Source: Jannaschia aquimarina
GTDB taxonomy: Bacteria > Pseudomonadota > Alphaproteobacteria > Rhodobacterales > Rhodobacteraceae
Assembly: GCF_000877395.1 (NCBI RefSeq)
Contig: NZ_JYFE01000068.1
Location: forward strand, 1-64,000
Direction: 5' to 3'
Length of the DNA: 64,000 nucleotides
A program made the position numbers and the translations under genes. Under the pieces are notes generated by a model, which was not told the DNA's origin, did not search any database, and saw nothing but the letters and a program-made list of their open reading frames with translations. Within the stretch, counting starts at the first letter, position 1; every line of letters begins with the position of its first letter. This document shows positions 8,040 to 15,896 of the stretch, piece after piece.

Positions 8040-8987
8040 ATGCTGCTGGATCTGAGCGACCACGGGGCGGCGGCGATGGCGGAGGCCGTCCAGGCCCTCG
8101 TGGTGCCACAGGCCCCGGTCAGGCTGTTCCATCCCATCGGGACGGTGGATGGCGGTGCGGGCTTCGTGGAGGCGGCGCTTGGGCCGCTCTGGCAGGCGAT
8201 GCCGGATGTGGAGCGGCGGGTCGACATCTCGGTCCGCGGCACGGACGGGCATGGACAGGTCTGGCACGGCGAGGCGGGCCATTATGCCGGAACTTTCGCA
8301 GCCCCGTTCCTGGGAGTGCCGCCGACGGGGCGGATGGCGTTCCTGCGCTATCACGAATTCTACCGGATCGAGGAGGAGCGCGCGGTCGAGGTTCAGGCGA
8401 TCTGGGACTTGCCGGACCTGATGCTGCAGGCCGGAATCTGGCCGATGGGACCGGCGCTGGGCCGAACCGGTCTCGTGCCGGGCCCGGCCACGCGGGACGG
8501 CGTTCGGCCCGGCGGGGACGGCACCGCTGCGGTGACGCTGGTCGGCGACATGCTGGCGCATCTCAATCGGTCTGACGAGGGCGTTGCGGCGATGCGGCTG
8601 GAGGCGTTCTGGCACCCGCGCTGTTCGTGGTACGGGCCGGGCGGCATCGGCACCGCGCGGGGCATCGCCGGATTTCGCGCCCAGCACCAGATCCCGTTTC
8701 TGGACGCGATGCCCGACCGCAAGGGGCTGGTCGAGAGAGGGCATTTTTTCGGCGAGGGCGACTATGCCGCCTTCACCGCCTGGCCCGGGATGGAAATGAC
8801 CCTGACGGGCGGAGGCTGGCTTGGCATAGCGGGTGCAGGACAGCGGATTACCATGCGCAGCCTCGATTTCTGGCGCGTGGAAGGCGGATTGATCCGCGAG
8901 AACTGGGTCACCGTCGATCTGCTGGACGTCTGGGCGCAGCTGGGCGTCGACGTGCTGGCGCGGATGCGGCAGCTCAGGTCAGGATGA
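8040..8987 (+). CDS. Tandem SnoaL-like (NTF2 fold) protein A
   Basis: 315 residues with two SnoaL/NTF2-like units. The first spans about 60-150 (GHYAGTFAAPFLGVPPTGRM ... YHEFYRIEEERAVEVQAIWD). The second spans about 170-312, with the family-typical ending IRENWVTVDLLDVWAQLG. SnoaL-like domains act as cyclases, hydratases, isomerases or binding proteins, so no reaction can be assigned. It sits between the HisD-like gene and exoD and, with the second tandem SnoaL gene at 11452, brackets the LacI-linked dehydrogenases, which suggests one pathway. Start is the ATG at 8040 after GGAGGGACCGG. Its last 14 bases overlap the convergent exoD. Confidence 0.75.
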   Translation: MLLDLSDHGAAAMAEAVQALVVPQAPVRLFHPIGTVDGGAGFVEAALGPLWQAMPDVERRVDISVRGTDGHGQVWHGEAGHYAGTFAAPFLGVPPTGRMAFLRYHEFYRIEEERAVEVQAIWDLPDLMLQAGIWPMGPALGRTGLVPGPATRDGVRPGGDGTAAVTLVGDMLAHLNRSDEGVAAMRLEAFWHPRCSWYGPGGIGTARGIAGFRAQHQIPFLDAMPDRKGLVERGHFFGEGDYAAFTAWPGMEMTLTGGGWLGIAGAGQRITMRSLDFWRVEGGLIRENWVTVDLLDVWAQLGVDVLARMRQLRSG

Positions 8988-9546
8988 ACCAGACCGAGAT
9001 CGCCGCGGCAAACGTCGCCGTCCAGGCCAGCGCCATGACCCGCCCGTCGCGCAGGATCATCGCCACCCCGAAGAGGACGATGGTGCCCATCGGGATCGAG
9101 GAGGCGAAGGGGATCACCTCGAGGGGCGGCACGGTCGCGCAGAGCGCGAGAATCGCGAGCGCGGCGAAGCGCGGCGCGGGCGGATCGACAAGCCAAGTCA
9201 GGTGTGCTCCAAAATGGCGGTCGGCCCAGGCGGCGGGTTTGCGCAGGTGGTCGGCGGCTTCTTGCAGCTTGTCGGCGGACATCTCGCGCCGGGACAGGAA
9301 CCCCGGCAGCCACATGCGGTCCCGGCCCAGAGCGATCTGAACGGCGAAGATCGCGACGATCAGGGCGAGGGTCGTCGGGATGCCGGGCACCCCGCCGATC
9401 GGGGTGAGTTCCAGAGCCGCGGGGAGGGCGAGGACGGCGCCCAACGAGCGGCGCCCGAGTTCTTCGTTGATGTCACCCAGCGCGACCCGGTCCTGCCCGT
9501 CGGCTGCATCGTCGAGCGCGTCGACGGGATCCTGTGCATTGCCCAT
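8974..9546 (-). CDS. exoD: ExoD-like membrane protein
   Basis: 190 residues. Early block RRSLGAVLALPAALELTPIG, then hydrophobic segments interrupted by a charged stretch (FLSRREMSADKLQEAADHLR), then two or three C-terminal membrane helices; this pattern matches the exopolysaccharide synthesis ExoD family. Family members influence exopolysaccharide production and alkali tolerance, but the biochemical role is unknown. I take the ATG at 9546, preceded by GGAGCAGGCC, instead of a longer frame starting at a TTG inside the LacI-type operator at 9648. It runs against its neighbours and interrupts the LacI-linked cluster. Confidence 0.8.
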   Translation of the reverse strand: MGNAQDPVDALDDAADGQDRVALGDINEELGRRSLGAVLALPAALELTPIGGVPGIPTTLALIVAIFAVQIALGRDRMWLPGFLSRREMSADKLQEAADHLRKPAAWADRHFGAHLTWLVDPPAPRFAALAILALCATVPPLEVIPFASSIPMGTIVLFGVAMILRDGRVMALAWTATFAAAISVWFILT

Positions 9547-9631
9547 GGCCTGCTCCGACTCGTCTGCTGGGGTCCCAACGCGCAGCACGCGCGAGGGTTC
9601 ATCGGGGCTTGATCGGCGCGGAGCGCGGGTG

Positions 9632-9649
9632 TTTGCATACGTATGCAAA
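9632..9649. promoter_or_regulatory. LacI-type operator, site 2
   Basis: The 18-bp palindrome TTTGCATACGTATGCAAA contains the same 16-bp core as site 1. It lies 19 bases before the ATG of the short-chain dehydrogenase, where a bound repressor would block transcription or initiation of the dehydrogenase-lacI-SnoaL operon. It is also upstream of the divergent exoD, so exoD might be affected too. Confidence 0.8.
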
Positions 9650-9668
9650 GACCGGACCGGAGACTCGC

Positions 9669-10424
9669 ATGGACCTTCCCCGCACGCCCTCGTTCCGGCT
9701 GGAGGGCCGGCGTGCCTTCGTGCCCGGCGGATCGCGTGGCCTCGGGCTCGGCTGTGCCGTCGCCTTGGCCGAAGCGGGCGCGGAGGTTGTGATCGCCGCC
9801 CGCTCGGCCGATGCGGTGGAGGCGGCGGCCGCCGCGATGCGCGAGGCGGGCCATGCGGCGACGGGCGTGGCGCTGGACGTGACCGATCTGGCTGCCGTGG
9901 ATGCCTTTCTCGACGGCGAAGCGCCCTTCGACATCCTGTGCAACGCCGCTGGCGTCGCGCGCCACGGGCCCGCGCTGGAGACGGAGCCGGACGATTTCGA
10001 TGCCGTCGCCGCGCTGAACCTGCGCGCGGCCTACTTTCTGGCGCAGCGCGTGGCGCGGGGGATGGACCGGGGCGGGTCGATCATCCAGATCTCCAGCCAG
10101 ATGGGCCATGTGGGCGGCGTGGACCGCGCCGTCTATTGCGCCACCAAGCATGGCGTCGAGGGCATGACCAAGGCGATGGCGATCGAGTGGGGGCCGCGCG
10201 ACATCCGCGTCAACACGATCTGTCCCACCTTCATCCGCACGCCGCTCACGGCGGCGACCTTCGCCGATCCCGAGCGCCGCGCTTGGATCGACGAGAAGAT
10301 CAAGTTGCCCCGCGTGGGCGAGGTGGAGGACATCATGGGGGCCGTCGTCTTTCTGGCATCGGAGGCGAGCGCGATGGTCACCGGGACCTCGCTGCTGGTC
10401 GATGGCGGGTGGACCGCGGGATGA
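9669..10424 (+). CDS. Short-chain dehydrogenase/reductase (possibly HpsO-like)
   Basis: 251 residues, classical SDR. The Rossmann motif is GGSRGLGLG (about 19-27), the structural motif is CNAAG, and the active site is Ser-Tyr-Lys with SSQMGHVG and YCATK. The C-terminus LLVDGGWTAG is typical. DHPS degradation in roseobacters uses an SDR (HpsO) besides HpsN, so the pairing under a shared operator is suggestive, but SDR substrate cannot be read from sequence. The ATG at 9669 was chosen by alignment with SDR length and its position just after the operator. Its stop overlaps the start of lacI (ATGA). Confidence 0.85.
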   Translation: MDLPRTPSFRLEGRRAFVPGGSRGLGLGCAVALAEAGAEVVIAARSADAVEAAAAAMREAGHAATGVALDVTDLAAVDAFLDGEAPFDILCNAAGVARHGPALETEPDDFDAVAALNLRAAYFLAQRVARGMDRGGSIIQISSQMGHVGGVDRAVYCATKHGVEGMTKAMAIEWGPRDIRVNTICPTFIRTPLTAATFADPERRAWIDEKIKLPRVGEVEDIMGAVVFLASEASAMVTGTSLLVDGGWTAG

Positions 10425-11455
10425 GCGAGCCGACGAGAAACCGCAGGCGGGTGACCGCCGCCGACGTGGCCCGAGAGGCGGGCGTGAGCCAGTCCGCCGT
10501 CAGCCGGGTCTTCACCGAGGGCGCAAGCGTCAGCGGCCGCATGGATGCGCGCGTCCGCGAGGCGGCGGAGCGGCTGGGCTACCGGCCCAACGTGCTGGCG
10601 CGCAGCCTGATCACCGGGCGCACCCGGATCATCGGGCTGGTGGTCGCCTATCTGGACAATCCCTTCTACCCCGACGCGATCGAGAAGCTGTCGGCTGCGC
10701 TGCAGGAGGAAGGCTATCATCTGCTGATCTTCACCACCGGGCGCACCGAGATGGATGTGGACCGGATCTTCCAGGAGTTGATGGATTACCGCGTCGACGG
10801 GATCATCGCCGCGTCGATCAACCTGTCCGGCGATCTGGCCAAGCGCTGCCGGGAGGCGGGGATGCCGGTGGTCCTGTTCAACCGGGGGACGGATCAGGGC
10901 GGCATCAGCGCGGTCACCTCGGACAACGTCGCGGGCGGGCGCATGGTCGCGGAATTCCTGCTGCGCGGCGGACATCGGCGCCTCGCTCACATCGCGGGCT
11001 GGGAGGCCTCGAGCACCGGGCGGGACAGGTTGCAAGGCTTCCGCGATCACCTCAAGGGCGCCGGGCGGCCGCTCATGTACGTCGCCGACGGCGCCTATGA
11101 CCGGCACAGGGCCTCCGAGGCGGCACGGTTCCTGATGGGGCAGGCGGTGCCGCCGGACGCGATCTTCGTGGCCAACGACCATATGGCCCTGGCGGTGATG
11201 GATTGCCTTCGCCACGATCTTGGCCTGCGCGTTCCGGAGGATGTCAGCATCGTCGGCTATGACGACGTGCCGATGGCCGGTTGGCCGTCCTACGACCTGA
11301 CGACGGTGCGGCAGCCCACCCGCCGGATGGTGGAGGCCAGCGTGGCCGAATTGATGCGCCTGATCGCCGCCCCCGCGCGGCAGGCGACGACGACCCGGAT
11401 CGACGGTCCGCTTGTGGTCCGCGGCTCGGCCCGCCTGCCGGAGGACCGGACGTGA
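10421..11455 (+). CDS. LacI-family transcriptional regulator
   Basis: 344 residues. An N-terminal helix-turn-helix (about 11-30, VTAADVAREAGVSQSAVSRV) and a hinge helix with PNVLARSL precede a periplasmic-binding-like effector domain (IIGLVVAYLDNPFYP through SIVGYDDVPMAGW). The first ATG overlaps the SDR stop, so it is co-transcribed and autoregulated if it binds the palindrome at 9632-9649. The effector is unknown; by location it should be the substrate or an intermediate of the HisD-like and SDR enzymes. It lacks the C-terminal tetramerisation helix of LacI itself, consistent with a dimer. Confidence 0.92.
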   Translation: MSEPTRNRRRVTAADVAREAGVSQSAVSRVFTEGASVSGRMDARVREAAERLGYRPNVLARSLITGRTRIIGLVVAYLDNPFYPDAIEKLSAALQEEGYHLLIFTTGRTEMDVDRIFQELMDYRVDGIIAASINLSGDLAKRCREAGMPVVLFNRGTDQGGISAVTSDNVAGGRMVAEFLLRGGHRRLAHIAGWEASSTGRDRLQGFRDHLKGAGRPLMYVADGAYDRHRASEAARFLMGQAVPPDAIFVANDHMALAVMDCLRHDLGLRVPEDVSIVGYDDVPMAGWPSYDLTTVRQPTRRMVEASVAELMRLIAAPARQATTTRIDGPLVVRGSARLPEDRT

Positions 11456-12444
11456 AGGACACCCCATCCGAGCCGGACGAGGCCCGGTGGGCCGATATCC
11501 CCGCATACGTCATCGGCGTCACCAAGGAGATCTGGGAGGATCGCGGCGTCCACACCCTGACGCGCTACTATGCGCCTGCGATCGTGGTCCGCTCTCCGGC
11601 CTCGGTGGTGGTGGGCAACGACGAGGTGATCGGCGCGACGCTCGCCACTCTGGCCGAGTTTCCCGACCGCCAGCTTCTGGCGGAGGACGTGATCTGGTGC
11701 GACGTGCCACTGGCGCGGGGCGGCGGGCATCTGTCGTCGCACAGGCTGATCTCGACGGCGACCCATACCGGCGACGGCGTCTACGGGCCGGCCAGCGGGC
11801 GGACCTTCCGCTACCGCATCCTGGCCGATTGCCACATCACGGGGACCTGCATCGACGACGAGTGGCTGGTGAGGGATCAGGGCGCCATCGTGCGCCAGAT
11901 GGGCCAGACCCCGCAGGACTTCGCCGCCGACCTGATCGAGCGGGAAGGGGGCGCGGAGCACTGCGTCAAGCCGCTGACACCGGAGCGGGACGTACCGGGC
12001 CCCTATACGGGCCGCGGCAACACCGACCCATGGGGCGCGCGTCTGGCCGAGGCGCTGGAGAGGATCATGGCCGCGGATCTGCGTGTCATACCTGAAATCT
12101 GGGACCGGGGGGCGGAGCTGGCCTATCCGGGCGGTGCGACAGGTCACGGCCACGGCGATGCGGATCGCTTCTGGACCCGCCTTCGGGCGGCCTTTCCAAA
12201 AGCGGAGTTCCGGATTCACCATGTCATCGGTCGGGAGGATCCGCTGATGGCCCCTCGTGCCGCTGTTCGCTGGTCGCTGTGGGGTCGTCACTCCGGCTGG
12301 GGCGGGTTCGGACGTCCGACCGGCGCGATGGTCTACGTGATGGGCATCACCCAGGCGGAGTTTGGTCCCCGTGGTCTGCGGCGGGAATGGACGCTGTACG
12401 ACGAGGTCGCGATCTGGAAGCAGATCCACCTTCACGCCGCATGA
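11452..12444 (+). CDS. Tandem SnoaL-like (NTF2 fold) protein B
   Basis: 330 residues from a GTG that overlaps the lacI stop (GTGA). The first NTF2-like unit spans about 15-150 (TRYYAPAIVVRSPASVVVG ... IVRQMGQTP). The second spans about 190-328 (EIWDRGAELAYPGGATGHG ... LYDEVAIWKQI). It is a distant analogue of the protein at 8040 in domain plan, though the sequences differ strongly. In the first half the pattern of a conserved Trp-Cys-Asp (IWCDVP) and HRLISTATHTG is characteristic. It is the third gene of the SDR-lacI operon and therefore likely acts in the same pathway; the reaction is unknown. Confidence 0.75.
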   Translation: MKDTPSEPDEARWADIPAYVIGVTKEIWEDRGVHTLTRYYAPAIVVRSPASVVVGNDEVIGATLATLAEFPDRQLLAEDVIWCDVPLARGGGHLSSHRLISTATHTGDGVYGPASGRTFRYRILADCHITGTCIDDEWLVRDQGAIVRQMGQTPQDFAADLIEREGGAEHCVKPLTPERDVPGPYTGRGNTDPWGARLAEALERIMAADLRVIPEIWDRGAELAYPGGATGHGHGDADRFWTRLRAAFPKAEFRIHHVIGREDPLMAPRAAVRWSLWGRHSGWGGFGRPTGAMVYVMGITQAEFGPRGLRREWTLYDEVAIWKQIHLHAA

Positions 12445-12846
12445 GCGTATGTCATCCGACATCTGATTATGTCATAGATTTATGCGACATCGTGCCGCAT
12501 GAGCGTAGACGTGTAGAGCGATGCATCCTCGGTGCGAGGGAATATCGGGAAAGGGACTTAGGGCCTGATAGGCCTTTAACGAGGGATCATGAGCGCTCTG
12601 TGCCGGAAGCAGACCGCGAAGGGGACGGCCCGTATCCGTCTTCGAACGGGCCACCGAGGCGGCGATTGCGGCGGAGTCGCGTCAAATTACGAATTTATGT
12701 CAGAAGACATGTTGAACCGCGGGCCGGGACTACCAATCTCATTTCCCTGAAGAGACCGGTTCGCGGTCGTCCCGGCCACGTTGGCCGACCACTTGCAATG
12801 CCCGACTTCCTTCATGCGAAGTCGGCCCCGAAAATCGAAGCGAAGA
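12445..12846. other. Non-coding region with repeated ATGTC/GACAT sites
   Basis: About 400 bases without a supported gene. ATGTC-N4-GACAT occurs at 12449-12462 and 12697-12710, and ATGTC-N12-GACAT at 12469-12490. A 14-bp direct repeat GCCGCATGAGCGTA is at 12436-12449 and 12494-12507. A GGCCCGT/ACGGGCC hairpin lies at 12627-12652. Composition is less GC-rich than its surroundings near 12450-12490 and 12680-12715. Confidence 0.6.
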
Positions 12847-13500
12847 ATGACCATTCGCGTGCAATTCCTGGACCCCGGTGGATTGTTCCGTCGGAAGGCG
12901 CCTCTGATCCGCCGCACGGTGGCGGAGGCCGTCGAGTACGTTCAAAGCGTCTCGGATCTTTCGGATGTCGACGTCATCGTCCACCCGGCCGATCATGGTC
13001 CGGACCAGTTCCTGATCTCCAGCTTCACGTCCAACCCGCATCACATCGATCTGGGCATCGAGCGCTCGCAGCTGTCGTCGGAAGAGCTGGAGAGCGAGCT
13101 GTTCCGGGTTGCCGTCCACGAGTTGCATCATGCCAAGCGGATGCGGGCCTTCTCTCGCTGGACGGTCGGCGAGTCCGTGATCCTGGAGGGACTGGCCCTG
13201 CTTGCCGATCACGTGGCGTCGGGCCCGCAGGACGAGGTGGACCGACCCCTGGCGAACGTCCAGGAGGCGGTGGATTACGTGCTCGCCCATCGAAACGAGC
13301 CGCTGGCGGGCCATCGCAACTGGCTCTACTCGCCCGAACCCGAACAGCCCGGTGCCGTGCACCGTGTCTATACTGTCGGCCATCTGCTGATGACCGGTGC
13401 GCTGAAGCGGCTGGACCTGAACGCCTGGGAGGCGGCGGATCTGCCCGCCGAGCAGTTGCTCGCCCCGGGCTTTGCCGAGCAGGGGCGCGCGGTCGCCTGA
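12847..13500 (+). CDS. HExxH-motif putative zinc protease (DUF2268-like)
   Basis: 217 residues. The key signature is VAVHELHHAKRM with HELHH at 91-95, followed by Glu114 in ILEGLA, the arrangement of a gluzincin-type metalloprotease and of DUF2268 proteins. No signal peptide is visible, so it is probably cytoplasmic. The start is uncertain: the ATG at 12847 has only a weak GAAG upstream, and an in-frame ATG at 12814 is possible. It stands alone, with a repeat-rich region before it and a strong terminator after it. The substrate is unknown. Confidence 0.7.
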   Translation: MTIRVQFLDPGGLFRRKAPLIRRTVAEAVEYVQSVSDLSDVDVIVHPADHGPDQFLISSFTSNPHHIDLGIERSQLSSEELESELFRVAVHELHHAKRMRAFSRWTVGESVILEGLALLADHVASGPQDEVDRPLANVQEAVDYVLAHRNEPLAGHRNWLYSPEPEQPGAVHRVYTVGHLLMTGALKRLDLNAWEAADLPAEQLLAPGFAEQGRAVA

Positions 13501-13537
13501 CGGCGGGTCGGACGCACCCGGATTCCGTTTCCTTTCG

Positions 13538-13572
13538 CGGCCGGATCGCCATGCAGGCGGTCCGGCCGTTTT
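13538..13572 (+). terminator. Rho-independent terminator
   Basis: CGGCCGGA-t-CGCC-atgca-GGCG-g-TCCGGCCG followed by TTTT. It has a long, nearly perfect stem with an immediate T-run, 38 bases after the HExxH gene. Confidence 0.85.
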
Positions 13573-13609
13573 CCGTGCCAGACCGGCCTCACCCACAGGA
13601 GTGTTCCCG

Positions 13610-14563
13610 ATGACCGCCCCGCAGATCGTCCGCTACGGCGAGTTGATCCCCTGCAAGACCGCCTTCATCGACGCCCACACGCCGGGCAGCGACCAGAAGG
13701 AGAATTTCACCATCATCGGCGGCGGCGTCTCCGAAAGCCCGGACCAGCATGTCCACATAGCCACGCCCCACGGGTTCAATATCGGCGCGGCGGGACAGCC
13801 GCCGCGCTGCCGCAACTCGCTTCATTCGCATCGGACGGCAGAGGTGTTCTTCGTGCTGTCGGGACGCTGGCGCTTCTTCTGGGGACGTTGGGGGGATGCG
13901 GGCGAGGTCGTGCTGGAGAAGGGTGACATCTTCAACATTCCCACCGGCATCTTCCGCGGCTTCGAGAACATCGGGGAGGATTACGGGATGATCATGGCGA
14001 TCCTCGGTGGCGACGATGCCGGGGGCGGCGTCATCTGGGCCCCGCAGGTGATCGAGGACGCCAAGGATCACGGGCTGGTGCTGGGCGAGAACGGCAAGCT
14101 CTACGACACTAAGAAGGGGCAGGCGCTGCCCGACGGCGTCGCGCCGATGCCGCTGCTGACCGACGAGCAGTTGAAGGCCTATCCCGAGCCGACCACCGCG
14201 GAAGTCGTTCCGGGCTATGTGGCGCGCTACTGGGACATGGTGGCCCTGGCGGATCGCGCGCCGGTCGAGGTGATCGGCGCTGACGGGATCCTGCGCGACC
14301 GGCCCGGCTTCGAAGTCTATCTGGTCACGCGCGGGTCCGCGACCGAAGACCGGCACCGCCACGACCGTCCCTCGGTCCTGATGCCGGTCACGGGCCATTG
14401 GCGCGTGGAATGGGATGGAGGCGCCGATGTCCTGGCACCCGGCGACACGATGAGCGTCCCGGCCGATCTGGACCACGCGGCCTGGCCGTCGATGACGGGC
14501 GAGGCGGCGCTGTATCAAGTCGTCGGGACGGACGATCCGGCAGGGGCGACGTGGCGGGGATGA
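13610..14563 (+). CDS. Bicupin-domain protein
   Basis: 317 residues with two cupin barrels. The first has NSLHSHRTAEVFFVLSGRW and GDIFNIPTGIFRGFENIG; the second has DRHRHDRPSVLMPVTGHW and GDTMSVPADLDHA. The His pairs in both motifs could bind a divalent metal. Bicupins of this size include dioxygenases and isomerases, but none can be assigned. ATG at 13610 follows ACAGGAGTG. It precedes the methionine-synthase-II-like gene by about 200 bp and may work with it. Its stop overlaps the start of a tiny open frame (14560-14664). Confidence 0.8.
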   Translation: MTAPQIVRYGELIPCKTAFIDAHTPGSDQKENFTIIGGGVSESPDQHVHIATPHGFNIGAAGQPPRCRNSLHSHRTAEVFFVLSGRWRFFWGRWGDAGEVVLEKGDIFNIPTGIFRGFENIGEDYGMIMAILGGDDAGGGVIWAPQVIEDAKDHGLVLGENGKLYDTKKGQALPDGVAPMPLLTDEQLKAYPEPTTAEVVPGYVARYWDMVALADRAPVEVIGADGILRDRPGFEVYLVTRGSATEDRHRHDRPSVLMPVTGHWRVEWDGGADVLAPGDTMSVPADLDHAAWPSMTGEAALYQVVGTDDPAGATWRG

Positions 14564-14733
14564 TGCCGATCTGCCCGGACGGACTGGAGAATTCCGTCTC
14601 GGAGTGGCGCATGTCGCCCGGCCTCGTCCACGAGATCCGGGTGATCGCCCGGACGCCCGGTTGACGTCCCCTTTCCACCTCGCGGGACAGGTCGACATGC
14701 CAGCCTTGCCCTGACCCCTCCGGCATGGCACCC

Positions 14734-14751
14734 CCTCACGACTTCGTGAGG
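14734..14751 (+). promoter_or_regulatory. Hairpin covering the ribosome site of the next gene
   Basis: CCTCACGA-CT-TCGTGAGG is a perfect 8-bp inverted repeat; its right arm overlaps the GTGAGGAG Shine-Dalgarno of the gene starting at 14760. Pairing would hide the ribosome site, so translation could depend on temperature, a protein or upstream ribosomes. This is a structural inference. Confidence 0.5.
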
Positions 14752-14759
14752 AGATCCCG

Positions 14760-15896
14760 ATGCCCGTCCGCACCACCCACACCGGAAGTCTGCCGCGCAG
14801 CCAGGAGGTCGTTGATCTGATCTTCGCCCGCGAGAAGGGGGAACCTTACGACGAGGCGCTCTTCGACCGGACGATGCGCGCGGCTTGCGCCGAGACCGTG
14901 CGCCGGCAAGTCGAGGCCGGGGTGGACATTGTCAGCGACGGCGAGACGTCCAAGATCAGCTACGCCACCTACGTCAAGGATCGCTATACCGGCTTCGGCG
15001 GGGACAGCCCGCGCAACACGCCGGCGGACCTGAAGCTGTTTCCGTCCTTCTCGGCCCGATTGTCCCGGGACAAGGGCGCGCCGACCTATGCGCGGCCCAT
15101 GTGCGTGGGCGAGGTGCGCTCCAAGGGGCACGGGGAGCTGCAGAAGGACATCGACAACCTGAAGGCGGCGATGGTCGCCCACGGCGCGGCGGAAGGGTTC
15201 ATGAACGCGGCCTCGCCCGGTGTGATCAGCCTGTTCCTGCAGAACGACTTTTACCCGACGCGCGAGGCCTATCTGGCGGCGCTGGCCGACGCGATGGCCG
15301 AGGAATATCGCACCATCGTCGAGGCGGGGCTCTACCTGCAGCTCGATTGCCCGGACCTCGCGCTCAGCCGTCACATGCTCTTCACGGACCTTACGGACGA
15401 CGAATTCCTGAAGGTCGCCGAGACCCATGTCGAAGCGTTGAATGGCGCGCTCGCCGGTATCGACCCGTCGCGGGTGCGGGTGCACATCTGCTGGGGCAAT
15501 TACGAGGGCCCGCATGTCTGCGACATCGCGATGGACACGGTGTTCTCGACCTTCCTGCGGGTGAACGCGTCGCACCTGCTGTTCGAGACGTCGAACCCGC
15601 GGCACGCCCATGAATGGCGCGTCTGGCGGGACCGGGCGTCGGAGATCCCCGAGGACAAGGTGCTGATACCAGGCGTCGTCGATACCACGACGAATTTCGT
15701 CGAACATCCCGAAGTCGTGGCCGAACGGCTGGGCCGCTTCGTCGACATCGTGGGTGCCGAACGGGTGATCGCCGGCAGCGATTGCGGTTTCGGCACGTTT
15801 GCGGGGTTCGGGGCCGTCGACCCCGAGATCGCCTACGCCAAGCTGGGCGCGATGGCCGAGGGCGCCGCGCTGACGAACGCACGCGCCCGGAGCTAG
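14760..15896 (+). CDS. Cobalamin-independent methionine synthase II / CoM-transferase-like protein
   Basis: 378 residues of the UROD/MetE-like barrel. It matches only the C-terminal catalytic half of MetE, with the zinc ligands His242 and Cys244 (HICWGNYEGPH), Glu276 (LLFETSNPRH) and Cys342 (GSDCGFGTF). The N-terminus THTGSLPR is also diagnostic. Proteins of this length belong to the family that includes epoxyalkane:coenzyme M transferase and many uncharacterised thiol alkyl transferases; they are not the housekeeping MetE. The thiol acceptor and alkyl donor are unknown. The upstream bicupin may be a partner. Its stop overlaps the convergent membrane protein. Confidence 0.8.
   Translation: MPVRTTHTGSLPRSQEVVDLIFAREKGEPYDEALFDRTMRAACAETVRRQVEAGVDIVSDGETSKISYATYVKDRYTGFGGDSPRNTPADLKLFPSFSARLSRDKGAPTYARPMCVGEVRSKGHGELQKDIDNLKAAMVAHGAAEGFMNAASPGVISLFLQNDFYPTREAYLAALADAMAEEYRTIVEAGLYLQLDCPDLALSRHMLFTDLTDDEFLKVAETHVEALNGALAGIDPSRVRVHICWGNYEGPHVCDIAMDTVFSTFLRVNASHLLFETSNPRHAHEWRVWRDRASEIPEDKVLIPGVVDTTTNFVEHPEVVAERLGRFVDIVGAERVIAGSDCGFGTFAGFGAVDPEIAYAKLGAMAEGAALTNARARS

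Noticed and set aside
6321-8744. 807-codon antisense frame across the HisD-like gene
   Set aside because: Shadow of the coding strand; the plus-strand protein has all HisD motifs.
9546-9648. Longer exoD frame starting at TTG inside the palindrome
   Set aside because: The added residues are unlike ExoD proteins, and GGAGC lies at good spacing before the ATG at 9546.
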